Positions 7,710 to 17,544 are shown, numbered from the stretch's first letter. The stretch: DNA of 64,000 bases from CAWVSB01 sp036960375 (GCA_036960375.1 JBALVY010000010.1:62001-126000); one strand, 5' to 3'. Program-made: numbers and translations. The notes: generated by a model from the letters alone, not told the origin.

Positions 7710-9939
7710 TGCCGCGCTCAACCAGAAACTCTTCAACGCTCTCCTGAATGTGACGGACATTATCCAGCCGCAGCACCGTCTTCAATAGTGCTATGGCATC
7801 GTCAGAATGGATCTGACGAATAACCGCTTTTACTCGCGGCAGGTTATAGGCTGACATCGAAAGCATGTCATAACCCATTGCCAGCAATAACACCGCAGCG
7901 CCAGGATCACCGGCCATTTCGCCACATACCGACACCGGCTTTCCCTCTGCATGTGCGCCTTTAACCACACTAAGCATCGCCCGCAATACCGCCGGATGAA
8001 ATGAGTTGTAGAGACCTGCCACGCGAGAATTATTACGATCGACCGCCAATAGATACTGGGTTAAATCATTGCTGCCCACTGACAGGAAATCTACCCGTCT
8101 GGCCATCTCTTGCGCCTGATACACCGCAGCGGGCACTTCGACCATTACGCCAATGGGTGGCAAAGACAATTCAAGACCGTCTTCCAGCAACTCTTCATGC
8201 GCACGGTAGATCAACTCCAGTGCTTCTTCGAGCTCAAGAATATTGCTAATCATTGGCAACATGATACGCAGGTTGTCCAGCCCCACGCTGGCCTTCATCA
8301 TAGCCCGCACCTGGGATAAAAATATCTCCGGATGATCCAGCGTGATACGAATTCCACGCCAGCCCAGGAAAGGGTTTTCTTCTGTGATAGGAAAATACGG
8401 CAAGGCCTTGTCACCGCCGATATCCAGCGTACGCATAGTGACTGGCTTGGGGTGAAATGCCTGTAACTGCTCGCGGTAGATCAGGCGCTGCTCTTCTTCA
8501 CTGGGAAAACGGTCGCGCAGTAAAAAGGGAATTTCGGTGCGATACAAACCCACACCCTCTGCGCCCTGATCCAGGGAGCGCCCCACCTCCGACATAAGAC
8601 CAGTATTCACTAACAACGGAACCCTGTGACCGTCACTGCTTTCACAGGGCAGATCTCGCAATGCATCAAGACCGCGACTGACCCGGGTTTCTTCTTCCAA
8701 TTGCCGTTCATACTGCTGACATAAGTCGGCAGAGGGATTACAGATCACCTGCCCAACATAGCCATCAACAATAACCGACTGGTTATCCAGCCGAATAAAA
8801 GGTAAATCCTGGGCTCCAACGACAGTAGGCAAGCCCAGCGCCCTGGCCATAATCGCTACATGGCTATTACTTGAGCCTCGCACTGACACCATTCCGACCA
8901 AACGATCCTCAGGCACCTCTGCCAGCATGGAGGCCGTTAACTCTTCGCCCACCAGAATGGTATTCTCGGGGTACTCTCGCTCTACCTCAACCGCCTGCTG
9001 TAAATGAGCTAATACACGACGGCCCAAATCTTTAATATCTACTGCCCGCTCACGCAAATAGACGTCCTCTAATTGCTCGAAGGTGCGGGCGTGTTCACGC
9101 ATAACCTGCGCAATAGCACCCTGGGCCCATTCACCACCACGAATCAGATCAACCACTTCCTGACCCAGCGCCTGGTCATCGAGCATACTGAGATAAACAT
9201 CAAACAGTGCATGCTCTTCACGACGCAGCTGAGATTCCATATTTTTCGCGAGTGACTTGATATCAGAGCGAACCGCCGCCAGAGAACGCTGAAAAGCCAC
9301 AATTTCACTGTCGGGATCATCGCAGCGACGACTCGGCACAGCGCTGAGATCCGCCAGTGGCATCACCACAACGGCATCACCCATCGCTATGCCAGGCGCA
9401 CCGGAAACGCCATGAAAAGTTGCTGTACGTAGAGCATCGGTACCCGAACCCATGGCACCAGTCGCCTCTGCATGGGCGATGACACCAGCCAACTGGGCCG
9501 ACATGGTGATCAGAAAGGCTTCGTCGCTTTCAGTAAAACGACGCCGCTCAGCCTCCTGTACTACCAATACACCCAGCACTTTACGCTGATGGATAATGGG
9601 CACACCCAAAAAGCCGCGAAAACGCTCTTCGCCCAAGCCGGGCAAATGTCGATAATCAGGATGCGCCTCAGCATCATCCAGATTGATGGGTTCTTCGCGC
9701 TTGGCGACTTTACCGACTAATCCTTCACCAACTGCCAGACCGGCTTGGCCAATAAGGTCCGAATTCAAGCCCTCGGTCGCTCTAAATACATAGCGATCAA
9801 GCACTGCATCATATAAATAGACGGAACAAACCGCGGTGCCCATCGCTGTGCGAACGCGACTGACAATAATTTCCAGCACTGCTTCTAACTCACCGGCAGC
9901 GTTAACCTCTTGAACTATGCGTCTTAACGACTCGAGCAT
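7675..9939 (-). CDS. ptsP: Nitrogen-PTS enzyme I (phosphoenolpyruvate-protein phosphotransferase)
   Basis: First phosphotransferase of the nitrogen-related PTS; takes phosphate from PEP and passes it to NPr. 754 aa, usual for PtsP. An N-terminal GAF domain (about 1-160) is followed by the PEP-utiliser N-terminal region, the phosphohistidine segment GSSNSHVAIMARALG, and a C-terminal barrel. The barrel carries TLDIGGDKALPYFP, IGVMVEVPAAV, SVGSNDLTQYLLAVDRN and the active-site Cys in SVCGEMAGDPG. It follows rppH by 21 bp, the conserved rppH-ptsP arrangement. Confidence 0.96.
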   Translation of the reverse strand: MLESLRRIVQEVNAAGELEAVLEIIVSRVRTAMGTAVCSVYLYDAVLDRYVFRATEGLNSDLIGQAGLAVGEGLVGKVAKREEPINLDDAEAHPDYRHLPGLGEERFRGFLGVPIIHQRKVLGVLVVQEAERRRFTESDEAFLITMSAQLAGVIAHAEATGAMGSGTDALRTATFHGVSGAPGIAMGDAVVVMPLADLSAVPSRRCDDPDSEIVAFQRSLAAVRSDIKSLAKNMESQLRREEHALFDVYLSMLDDQALGQEVVDLIRGGEWAQGAIAQVMREHARTFEQLEDVYLRERAVDIKDLGRRVLAHLQQAVEVEREYPENTILVGEELTASMLAEVPEDRLVGMVSVRGSSNSHVAIMARALGLPTVVGAQDLPFIRLDNQSVIVDGYVGQVICNPSADLCQQYERQLEEETRVSRGLDALRDLPCESSDGHRVPLLVNTGLMSEVGRSLDQGAEGVGLYRTEIPFLLRDRFPSEEEQRLIYREQLQAFHPKPVTMRTLDIGGDKALPYFPITEENPFLGWRGIRITLDHPEIFLSQVRAMMKASVGLDNLRIMLPMISNILELEEALELIYRAHEELLEDGLELSLPPIGVMVEVPAAVYQAQEMARRVDFLSVGSNDLTQYLLAVDRNNSRVAGLYNSFHPAVLRAMLSVVKGAHAEGKPVSVCGEMAGDPGAAVLLLAMGYDMLSMSAYNLPRVKAVIRQIHSDDAIALLKTVLRLDNVRHIQESVEEFLVERGISRHLRPLLAV

Positions 9940-9960
9940 TATTTAATCCTGAATCAGGGG

Positions 9961-10452
9961 TTAACTTTCATCTTTGACCAGTTGACTGTGGCGCGGCGCT
10001 AATTCTGTCAGCGCGCGACGATAAACATCACGCTTGAAAGGCACCACCTGCCCCAATGGATACCAATAACTTACCCAGCGCCAATGATCGAACTCTGGTG
10101 AACTGCCACATTGAAAACTGACCTGCTCGTCATCGCCGAGCATACGCAACAAAAACCATTTTTGCTTCTGCCCAATACAAACAGGGCTATTATTTTTACG
10201 TATCAGATGCTGAGGCAAACGATAGCGCAACCAGCCTCGAGTCCAAGCCATGACTTCTACATGCTCAGCCTGTAAACCGACCTCTTCATACAGCTCACGA
10301 TACATTGCATCACGCGGAGACTCATTGCCGTCAATTCCGCCCTGGGGAAACTGCCATGCGTTCTGGCGTACACGCTTTGCCCACAGCAAACGACCCTTAC
10401 TGTCTGCCAGCATAATGCCAACATTCGGTCTGAATCCATCTGTGTCGATCAC
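9961..10452 (-). CDS. rppH: RNA pyrophosphohydrolase (Nudix)
   Basis: Removes pyrophosphate from the 5' end of transcripts and so starts RNase E-dependent mRNA decay. The Nudix box is present (GGIDGNESPRDAM then YRELYEEVGL). I start it at the GTG at 10452, giving VIDTDGFRPNVGIML, which matches the usual RppH N-terminus. An AAGGAG ribosome-binding site sits 6 bp upstream. An in-frame ATG at 10512 would add 20 residues of poor fit. Length is then 163 aa. It leads the rppH-ptsP operon. Confidence 0.93.
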   Translation of the reverse strand: MIDTDGFRPNVGIMLADSKGRLLWAKRVRQNAWQFPQGGIDGNESPRDAMYRELYEEVGLQAEHVEVMAWTRGWLRYRLPQHLIRKNNSPVCIGQKQKWFLLRMLGDDEQVSFQCGSSPEFDHWRWVSYWYPLGQVVPFKRDVYRRALTELAPRHSQLVKDES

Positions 10453-10680
10453 GCCACGCTCCTTCTCGTTAAAATACCGCGCCAGCTGTCCAGCGCCACT
10501 CATCCAGCCCAATATTGTTCCACAAATTAAGGTTTAGCGACAGCCGAACTCCCGGCATCACTCAGCCGATCAGGCCCCAGCCCTTTAAAATAGCGGCCTA
10601 CAGCAATTATTCAACATTATTTGTATCCACATCGAACTGCCATTATCCTAGCTGACCGCTCACTGTATAGGCGTTCAATC

Positions 10681-11334
10681 ATGGCATTGGTACTGTTTGA
10701 CCTGGATAATACTTTGATCGCTGGCGACAGCGACCACGCCTGGGGCCAATTTATAGTGGAAAAGGGGCTGGTCGACGCGCAAGACTATGGCCAGGCCAAT
10801 GATCAGTTCTATGCCGACTATGAAGCGGGTCAGCTGGATATTGTCGCCTACCAGGAATTTGCCCTTACCCCACTAAAACAGTTTTCCGCAAAGGAACTCG
10901 ATGCCTTACACCGTGAATACATGGCCTGTAAAATAGCCCCCATGCACTTGATCAAGGCCGGCCAGCTAATCGGCTCACATCGCAGGGCGGGCGACAAGCT
11001 GGTTATCATCACGTCAACTAACAGCTTTATAACGGCTCCTATCGCCGCGATGATGGGTATTAATACACTCATCGCCACTGAAGGCGAGAAAAAGGCAGGC
11101 CGATTCACCGGCAAAGTTAAAGGTGTGCCCTGCTACCAAAAAGGCAAGGTCACTCGCCTTAAACAGTGGCTGCGCGAGACCGGTAGCGGGCTGGCCGGTA
11201 GTTATGCCTACAGTGACTCACACAACGACTTGCCGCTGCTCAAGATGGTAGAAAATCCTGTTGCCGTTGACCCGGACCCAAGCCTGCGCCAACAGGCTGA
11301 GAAATCGGGCTGGAAAATCATGTCTCTTCGCTAG
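10681..11334 (+). CDS. HAD-superfamily IB phosphatase (SerB-like)
   Basis: Predicted phosphoserine-phosphatase-like hydrolase of 217 aa. Motif I is LFDLDNTLIAGDSD (nucleophile Asp in DLDNT), motif II is in IITSTNSF, and motif III is YSDSHNDLPLL. A helical cap lies between motifs I and II. The ATG at 10681 places motif I at residue 6, as is normal; an earlier TTG would add 20 residues. The substrate is unknown. Members of this HAD-IB subgroup often sit next to rppH in gammaproteobacteria, and here it is divergent from rppH. Confidence 0.85.
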   Translation: MALVLFDLDNTLIAGDSDHAWGQFIVEKGLVDAQDYGQANDQFYADYEAGQLDIVAYQEFALTPLKQFSAKELDALHREYMACKIAPMHLIKAGQLIGSHRRAGDKLVIITSTNSFITAPIAAMMGINTLIATEGEKKAGRFTGKVKGVPCYQKGKVTRLKQWLRETGSGLAGSYAYSDSHNDLPLLKMVENPVAVDPDPSLRQQAEKSGWKIMSLR

Positions 11335-11364
11335 ACAACAGCAACACAACCAAGCGGAGGCTAG

Positions 11365-12552
11365 CTAAATATATACGCGCGCAAACATAGCTTTCAAATA
11401 CTCTGTTTCCGGGATAGCCGGATGAATGGGGTGATCAGCACCCTGACCGCCAACTTCCAGTATTTGACACTGTCGGTCCACATGTCGACTTGCCGAACGC
11501 AATATGTCGATGAGAGACTCCCTCTGCAAATGCATTGAACACGAAGCGGAAACCAAAATGCCTTCCCGACCCAACAGGCGCATGGCCAACTGGTTGAGCT
11601 GCTTGTAACCCGCCTCACCCGCCCTGATATCCTTGCGCTTTTTTATAAAGGCTGGCGGATCAATAACAATCACATCAAATTTCTCACCGGCTTCTGCCAG
11701 TTCTTTCATGCACTGATTCGCTTGCCCCTTAAGGGTAGATACTTTATCGCCCACATTATTGAGCATGGCATTGCGGCCGACGTAGTCGATTGCCAGCGGA
11801 GAACTATCCACACAGACCACATCTGCCGCGCCCTGTACTGCGGCCTGAACACCCCAGCCACCCACATAACTGAATACATCCAGAACGCGCGCGCCGTTTG
11901 TATAGCGGGCTAATCGCGCGCGATTATCGCGATGATCGTAGAACCAGCCAGTTTTTTGTCCTGTCAGCGAGGGCACGACAAACTTCACCCCATTTTCAAC
12001 CAGCTGCAATTCGTCGCCCGGCTCACCCTTAACCACCTCGACATAGTTCTCCAGACCTTCAACCTGACGTGCCTTGCTATCATTTTTCAAAATAATAGCG
12101 GTCGGTTTCAGCAGCTGATCAAGCGCGTCGATCACAATGTCTTTCAAGGCCTCCATACCCGCCGTGCCAATTTGCACCACCAGCACATCCGCGAAGCGGT
12201 CGACTACAAGCCCCGGTAAACCGTCTGAATCGCCATAGACCAAGCGATAACAACCGCCAGGATAGACACGTTCACGCAGAGATAAGGCCTGACGCAGTAA
12301 ATGGGTGATCATATCGCCGTCAATGGGCAGCAGTTCACGCGATACCATGCGAGCGCAAATCAGACTATTGGGATTACAGTAGGCCACTCCCAGAGACTTG
12401 CCACTGCTTGTTTCCACCACCACCTGCTGGCCATTGCTGAGCAATTTCAACGGACTAAAAGCAATATCCACCTCATTGCTGTATATCCACAGATGACCGC
12501 CTTTGAGGCGACGCTCACAACGGGGCTTCAGTCTTAATACCGCTAGTTCCAT
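11365..12552 (-). CDS. rlmI: 23S rRNA (cytosine-C5) methyltransferase, RlmI-like
   Basis: SAM-dependent enzyme expected to methylate C1962 of 23S rRNA; 395 aa, matching RlmI. An N-terminal PUA domain (RRLKGGHLWIYSNEV) is followed by an EEHEE-type linker and a Rossmann methyltransferase. Motif I is in VLDVFSYVGGWGVQAA, motif IV is VIVIDPPAFIKK, and the motif VI catalytic-region Cys is in LVSASCSMHLQ. It is a single gene, separated from gcvH by an intrinsic terminator and convergent with the HAD gene. Confidence 0.92.
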   Translation of the reverse strand: MELAVLRLKPRCERRLKGGHLWIYSNEVDIAFSPLKLLSNGQQVVVETSSGKSLGVAYCNPNSLICARMVSRELLPIDGDMITHLLRQALSLRERVYPGGCYRLVYGDSDGLPGLVVDRFADVLVVQIGTAGMEALKDIVIDALDQLLKPTAIILKNDSKARQVEGLENYVEVVKGEPGDELQLVENGVKFVVPSLTGQKTGWFYDHRDNRARLARYTNGARVLDVFSYVGGWGVQAAVQGAADVVCVDSSPLAIDYVGRNAMLNNVGDKVSTLKGQANQCMKELAEAGEKFDVIVIDPPAFIKKRKDIRAGEAGYKQLNQLAMRLLGREGILVSASCSMHLQRESLIDILRSASRHVDRQCQILEVGGQGADHPIHPAIPETEYLKAMFARVYI

Positions 12553-12567
12553 AGTAACTCCAGGACA

Positions 12568-12597
12568 AATAAAAAGGCCGCAGACTAGCTGCGGCCT
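12568..12597 (-). terminator. Intrinsic terminator after gcvH
   Basis: A perfect 9-bp stem (AGGCCGCAG at 12575-12583 with CTGCGGCCT at 12589-12597) and a 5-nt loop. On the minus strand it is followed by a T-run (the AAAAA at 12570-12575 read in reverse). It lies 16 bp beyond the gcvH stop and just upstream of rlmI, so it separates the two transcripts. Confidence 0.88.
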
Positions 12598-12612
12598 CTA
12601 TTGAAAAAACGC

Positions 12613-12996
12613 TTACTCGCAGGACGCGTCGTAGGCAGCAGCATCAAGCAAATTATCCAGTTCGGTCAGGTCTTCTGGCATAACGCGGAACATCCAGCCC
12701 TCAGCATAGGGGTGTTCATTCATTATTTCGGGGTTTTCTTCCAAGGCCTCGTTAATCGCTATGACCTCACCACTGACTGGAGAATATATATCAGAAGCAG
12801 CCTTCACTGACTCAACCACCCCGGCCTCTTCTCCGGCAGCCACTTCGGCACCCACATCCGGCGTTTCAACAAAAACCACATCACCCAGAGCTTCCTGTGC
12901 GTGGTTGGAAATACCCACTGTGACACTGCCATCTTCCTCTAATCGAGCCCATTCATGGCTTTCGGCATATTTTAATTCACTGGGTGTATTACTCAT
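12613..12996 (-). CDS. gcvH: Glycine cleavage system H protein
   Basis: Lipoylated carrier that shuttles the aminomethyl group between the P, T and L proteins. The lipoyl-lysine context is VESVKAASDIYSPVSGEV. The ATG at 12996 gives a normal 127-aa protein starting MSNTPSELKYAESHEW, with GGAG 8 bp upstream; an upstream in-frame start would add 27 foreign residues. In E. coli, gcvT-gcvH-gcvP follow visC. Here only gcvH remains in this position and no gcvT or gcvP is in the window. Confidence 0.95.
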   Translation of the reverse strand: MSNTPSELKYAESHEWARLEEDGSVTVGISNHAQEALGDVVFVETPDVGAEVAAGEEAGVVESVKAASDIYSPVSGEVIAINEALEENPEIMNEHPYAEGWMFRVMPEDLTELDNLLDAAAYDASCE

Positions 12997-13099
12997 TTGG
13001 CGTCTCCGCTGGGCTATTGGTCGCTGTAAGGGGGCGATTCTAAACCGAAACCCGCTCACAACAAAAAGGTTTAGCACTAAATTGAAATATTACCGAAAA

Positions 13100-14341
13100 T
13101 CAGCTCAGGCCCATAGCCCTGCGAATCACCTCAGCCTTGATCGCCGGCTGTCGATTAAGCAGACTCATGCCTTCATTGCGCAACCAGCGCAGGGGCAGCT
13201 GTTGACCGCCAAACAGGCGCTTGAAACCTTCCATGGCGGCCATGACTGTCAAGTTATCTGCCAGCCGTCGACGCTGGTAGCGAGCTAATAGCGTCGGGTC
13301 TCCAGGCGCAATACCACGCGCCAGACCACGCGATATCTCGTCGATCAAAACGGCAACATCTTTCAAACCCAGGTTAATGCCCTGGCCAGCCAGAGGGTGA
13401 ATAGTATGAGCGGCGTCTCCTACCAGAGCCAGGCCGGGACGGTAATAGTCCCGCGCATGGCGCTGGCGCAGTGGAAAGCTGAATCTCGGACTCACTGAGC
13501 GGATATCGCCAAGAGTATGCTCAAATGTTTGACCGAGTGTCTGACAAAAAGCCGCGTCATCCAATGCTAATAAATGCTCGGCATTGGTCGGCTCCGAGGA
13601 CCAGACAATAGAGCAAAATTGGCGACCACCATCGGCACTGCGCAGGGGCAGTAAAGCTAATGGGCCGGTTGGCAAAAAGCATTGCCGAGCCGTATCGGCG
13701 TGCGGTAACTCCGTTTCTACTGTTGCCACAATTGCAGTGTGCTGGTAATCCCACTCACGAGTATCAAAACCCGCCAGCTTGCGTAAAGTGGATACTGCAC
13801 CGTCAGCGGCCACCAGCAGTGATGCCCCTAAACAACGCCCGTCCTCAAGCTCCAACAGATAACTGCTATCACCACTGGCCGCATTGGCTTGCTGCTGAAC
13901 AGAAAGACCCGATACCCGCGCCGGGTGAATAATATTGACTGCCGAGCCCTGCAAACGCTGATACAGAGCCCACACCGATACGCGATTTTCTACGATATGT
14001 CCCAATACAGGCTGATGTACCAGGTCTGCATCGAATTCTATTCGGCCTGTGCCCTCACGATCCCAGACACACATATGATCATAGGGGCTAAGTGCAATAT
14101 CAGCGATATTGTCCCACACCCCCAGTTGCTCAAAAAACTGCTGGGAGACACTGGTAAGGGCGCTGACTCGCGGGTCGAAACCACCAACATCCAAAGCAGG
14201 CTCTGGCCTCCGCTCGGGTAATTTACCGCCTTCAAGCAGGGCGATTTTAAGGCCGCTGTCGGCCAAACCACAGGCCAATGACATGCCTGCCATACCAGCG
14301 CCAACAATAATAATGTCGTAATTCTGCGTCATCGTTACCAC
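13100..14341 (-). CDS. ubiI: UbiI/VisC-type FAD-dependent ubiquinone hydroxylase
   Basis: Flavoprotein monooxygenase of the UbiH/UbiF/UbiI family, 413 aa, predicted to hydroxylate the ring of ubiquinone intermediates. The FAD-binding motif is IIIVGAGMAGMSLACGLA, the DG motif is LLVAADGAVSTLRK, and the second FAD motif is LVGDAAHTIHPLAGQGINLG. The start overlaps ubiH by 7 bp; MTQNYD three codons later is an alternative start. By position it corresponds to visC/ubiI, but which ring carbon it acts on cannot be fixed from sequence. Confidence 0.88.
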   Translation of the reverse strand: MVTMTQNYDIIIVGAGMAGMSLACGLADSGLKIALLEGGKLPERRPEPALDVGGFDPRVSALTSVSQQFFEQLGVWDNIADIALSPYDHMCVWDREGTGRIEFDADLVHQPVLGHIVENRVSVWALYQRLQGSAVNIIHPARVSGLSVQQQANAASGDSSYLLELEDGRCLGASLLVAADGAVSTLRKLAGFDTREWDYQHTAIVATVETELPHADTARQCFLPTGPLALLPLRSADGGRQFCSIVWSSEPTNAEHLLALDDAAFCQTLGQTFEHTLGDIRSVSPRFSFPLRQRHARDYYRPGLALVGDAAHTIHPLAGQGINLGLKDVAVLIDEISRGLARGIAPGDPTLLARYQRRRLADNLTVMAAMEGFKRLFGGQQLPLRWLRNEGMSLLNRQPAIKAEVIRRAMGLS

Positions 14342-15576
14342 CGCGGCTGTAAACCGGCCAGACCAGCAGTTTCTTTTACAAAGCGAGATTTTAACGGGCT
14401 AAACACGTCCAGCATGCTCAAACCCGCATCACGCGCTAAGGCAAACAGTGGCTGGGACGACATAAACACCTGACCAACCTGATCACTAAATAGCGTCGTT
14501 TTACGCTGATCCCACTGCTGCTGTTCACTATAATTGCGCAGAGCCGACACATCACCAACGGCCTGGCCCGCAGCGACACCCTCGCCAAGACACTGCACTA
14601 ACCGAGCAATATCACGCAAAGCCAAATTAAAACCCTGGCCCGCCACCGGATGCAAAAAATGGGCAGCATTGCCCATGACTACCACATTGCGCCGAACCTG
14701 TTCGCATGACTCTATTAGGCCTAGCGGGTAGATAGCTCGCTCTCCCACGCGCTGCAAGCGGCCCAGACGATAACCAAAGCGATCTTGCAGGCGTGCCAGA
14801 AAATCGTCCTCACTCGCCTCCATCAATGATTGGGCTGCCGCAGTGGCCATAGTCCAGACCAAGGCACTACGCGCATTTGACTGATTATCAGACAAGGGCA
14901 ACATCGCCATTGGGCCTTCATCAGTAAAACGCTCATAGGCCACGCCGCTATGGGGTTTACCCAGAGCAATATTGGCAATAATCGCACTATGGCGATAGTC
15001 CTGCTCGCGGTAATCAATACCCAGCGAGCGAGCCAGCGGTGAGCCGGCACCATCGGCGATCACCAACAATTCTGCACTGATAGACTGACTGTGGCCATCC
15101 AGCTCTATGGTTATTTGAGCAAGCGCCTCGCCCATACCCACCTTGCTCACTTTCGCAGGGCTGCACCAGCTAACCGCCGGCAAGGACTGTAAACGTGCTA
15201 ACAAAACACGACCCAACCACTGATTTTCAACCACATAACCCAGTGCAGGCAGTTGTTCACGCTCAGCATCCAGCAAGGAAGAACCGGCCCGGCCACGGTT
15301 TGAAACATGAATTTTTTCAATCGGGCTCAAGTGCTGTGACAAATGCGCCCAGACACCCATCGCCTCCAGAATAACGCGACTGCCCGCAGCCAGCGCAGTA
15401 GACCGCGCATCAAAGCTCGGCTGGTACAAGGGCGTCTGGTCGTCGGCCGGCAACGCAAAACCCTCGACCACAAGGATACGCAAATCGCCACAGGCCGGTG
15501 ATACCGCAAGCGCACAGGCTAGACTGGCTCCCACCATGCCGCCTCCGGCTATCACGATATCGTAGTGTTTATCCAT
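14335..15576 (-). CDS. ubiH: 2-octaprenyl-6-methoxyphenol hydroxylase UbiH
   Basis: FAD monooxygenase of ubiquinone biosynthesis, 413 aa. The N-terminal Rossmann motif is IVIAGGGMVGASLACALA, the DG motif is LLVIADGAGSPLARSLG, and the GD-type motif is VVMGNAAHFLHPVAGQGFN. Asn replaces the usual Asp there (GNAAH), as in other UbiH proteins. It shares its start base with the pepP stop and overlaps the next hydroxylase, so pepP-ubiH-ubiI form one tightly coupled operon, as in E. coli. Confidence 0.92.
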   Translation of the reverse strand: MDKHYDIVIAGGGMVGASLACALAVSPACGDLRILVVEGFALPADDQTPLYQPSFDARSTALAAGSRVILEAMGVWAHLSQHLSPIEKIHVSNRGRAGSSLLDAEREQLPALGYVVENQWLGRVLLARLQSLPAVSWCSPAKVSKVGMGEALAQITIELDGHSQSISAELLVIADGAGSPLARSLGIDYREQDYRHSAIIANIALGKPHSGVAYERFTDEGPMAMLPLSDNQSNARSALVWTMATAAAQSLMEASEDDFLARLQDRFGYRLGRLQRVGERAIYPLGLIESCEQVRRNVVVMGNAAHFLHPVAGQGFNLALRDIARLVQCLGEGVAAGQAVGDVSALRNYSEQQQWDQRKTTLFSDQVGQVFMSSQPLFALARDAGLSMLDVFSPLKSRFVKETAGLAGLQPRW

Positions 15577-16892
15577 CAGTTTCCAGCCATCAACTGCTCT
15601 ATTGCCTCTACCGTTTTTGGTGCCGCATTAGTCATCACTTCGCAACCGTCGCGGGTCACTATGACATCATCCTCTATTCGAATGCCAATGCCGCGCCAGC
15701 GGGCCGCTACCCTGTCATTGGCTGGGGAAACGTAGATACCGGGCTCAACTGTCATCACCATGCCGACTTCCAACTCGCGCCAGTCGTCACCAATTTTATA
15801 GTCACCCACGTCATGCACATCCATGCCCAGCCAATGGCCAACCCGGTGCATATAAAATTCCTTGTAAGCCTCGGCTTCAATTAGCTGCTCTACGTCGCCC
15901 TCAAGCAAACCCAACTCAACCAGGCCCGAAGTAATCACCTCGACACTTTTCTCGTGCGGCAAATTCCAGGGTATACCGGCTCGAATACATTCGATTGCAG
16001 ATTCCTGGGCCTTCAATACCAGCTCATACAACTGCCGCTGAGGCTGGCTGAACTTGCCGTTAGCCGGAAAGGTTCGCGTGATATCTGCGGCATAATGATC
16101 CAGCTCACAACCGGCATCGATTAATACCAAGTCACCGTCGGAAATTTGAGCGACATTATCAATATAGTGAAGAATGCAGGCGTTATCGCCAGCACCAACA
16201 ATACTGGTATAAGCCGGAGAACGGCTGCCATTACGAAAAAACTCATGCTGTAATTCAGCCTCCAGCTGGTATTCACGCAAGCCGGGTTTACAAATTTGCA
16301 TTGCACGTATATGGGCTGCCGCCGATATAGCACCGGCTTTGCGCATCACCTTGAGCTCTGCAGCAGACTTGATCAAGCGTAATTCATGTAACAGGTGATC
16401 AAGGTCAACAAATTCTCCAGGCGGGTGGGCACCACTGCGTGCCTTGGCCCTAATCTGGTTGATCCACTCCATCAATTGGCTGTCAAAATCAGGTTGACGC
16501 CCCATGGCGTAATAGACGCGCCCTCGGCCTTCAATTAAACCGGGTAATATCTCATCTATATCGCCTATGGGAAAAGCATCATCTGCGCCAAACTCGGCCA
16601 CCGCGTTATCAGGTCCAACAATACGGCCATCCCATAATTCTCTGGTCAGATCTTTTTCCCGACAAAACAAAATGGTTTCACCGTGCTCCCGCCCCGGCAA
16701 TAACACTAATACTGCACTGGGTTCGGCAAATCCACTGAGATAATAAAAATCGCTGTCCTGTCGATAAGCGTAATCGGCGTCACCGTTACGGCGTGAAGTG
16801 GGAGCTGAGGGAATGATAGCGATACTATCAGGCTCCATGCTCGCCATCAGATCATGCCGACGTCGACTAAATTCTTTTTTGCTGATTGACAT
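15576..16892 (-). CDS. pepP: Xaa-Pro aminopeptidase
   Basis: Metallo-aminopeptidase that removes an N-terminal residue preceding proline; 438 aa, the length of E. coli PepP. The two-metal site is in LIDAGCELDHYAADITRTFP (Asp ligands), RVGHWLGMDVHD (His), VMTVEPGIYV (Glu) and IRIEDDV (Glu). The N-terminal domain (YRQDSDFYYLSGF) is typical. It is 34 bp downstream of ygfB and overlaps ubiH by one base. Confidence 0.95.
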   Translation of the reverse strand: MSISKKEFSRRRHDLMASMEPDSIAIIPSAPTSRRNGDADYAYRQDSDFYYLSGFAEPSAVLVLLPGREHGETILFCREKDLTRELWDGRIVGPDNAVAEFGADDAFPIGDIDEILPGLIEGRGRVYYAMGRQPDFDSQLMEWINQIRAKARSGAHPPGEFVDLDHLLHELRLIKSAAELKVMRKAGAISAAAHIRAMQICKPGLREYQLEAELQHEFFRNGSRSPAYTSIVGAGDNACILHYIDNVAQISDGDLVLIDAGCELDHYAADITRTFPANGKFSQPQRQLYELVLKAQESAIECIRAGIPWNLPHEKSVEVITSGLVELGLLEGDVEQLIEAEAYKEFYMHRVGHWLGMDVHDVGDYKIGDDWRELEVGMVMTVEPGIYVSPANDRVAARWRGIGIRIEDDVIVTRDGCEVMTNAAPKTVEAIEQLMAGN

Positions 16893-16926
16893 ATAAAAAC
16901 CTGATTAAAGGTGAGAAAGGATCGGT

Positions 16927-17544
16927 TTAATGCAGCACCGGCGGAACGTCATCCGAGGTTTCTTCGTCAACAGATGAGGAAGCTCCCGGCTGGGGGGGGT
17001 TCAAATCCAACCAAACCTGTACTGCGCCCAAGCGCACGTACTCGGCCACTTCAAGAAAATCTTCCTCGGTTCCCTCAGGTTCGCCTTCTTCGCCTGCTGA
17101 ATCGATTTGAGCAACCGAGGTCAAATCAGTCAGTACTTCTCTGCTCTCTTCCGACAACTGCCGCCAGCTTTCCTGAGTATTGCCTGCCAAGGCAAAACCC
17201 GTCAGAAAACCCTGACTCCATACGGCCAGCGCTTCCAGACGATCGGCCAGCGGAGCATCGCTTTCAGGAATCAATAACTCAAGATCAAAACCTGCAGTAA
17301 ACTGATCTATAGTTATACCAACCAACGCACCGATTCCCTCCGCTGTTGGCGTTCCTGCCAGCAGCTCTACTTCCATCAAAGTAGCGCACTGAGCCAGCCA
17401 CTCATTGGGTTGCGGTACATGACCGCCAGCCAGCAGGCCGCATAACTGACCATGCAGCTCGGCAGGCGAGGCTTCACTCCCCAAAGAAAGGAACCAATCG
17501 TCTACATCATCAAAATCAGGCAGAGTTGCCAGAATATCCGTCAT
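16927..17544 (-). CDS. ygfB: YgfB-family (UPF0149) protein
   Basis: Acidic cytosolic protein of 205 aa. Family features include the N-terminal SPAELHGQLCGLLAGG and FLTGFALAG further on. YgfB is found upstream of pepP-ubiH in most gammaproteobacteria. In Pseudomonas aeruginosa it has been linked to AlpA-dependent ampDh3 regulation and beta-lactam resistance, but whether that applies here is unknown. It heads the ygfB-pepP-ubiH-ubiI operon and is divergent from the small coiled-coil gene and zapA. The C-terminal tail (after about residue 185) is low-complexity and acidic. Confidence 0.88.
   Translation of the reverse strand: MTDILATLPDFDDVDDWFLSLGSEASPAELHGQLCGLLAGGHVPQPNEWLAQCATLMEVELLAGTPTAEGIGALVGITIDQFTAGFDLELLIPESDAPLADRLEALAVWSQGFLTGFALAGNTQESWRQLSEESREVLTDLTSVAQIDSAGEEGEPEGTEEDFLEVAEYVRLGAVQVWLDLNPPQPGASSSVDEETSDDVPPVLH

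Noticed and set aside
10453..10512. Upstream ATG start for rppH
   Set aside because: The GTG at 10452 has a strong ribosome-binding site and yields the usual RppH N-terminus.
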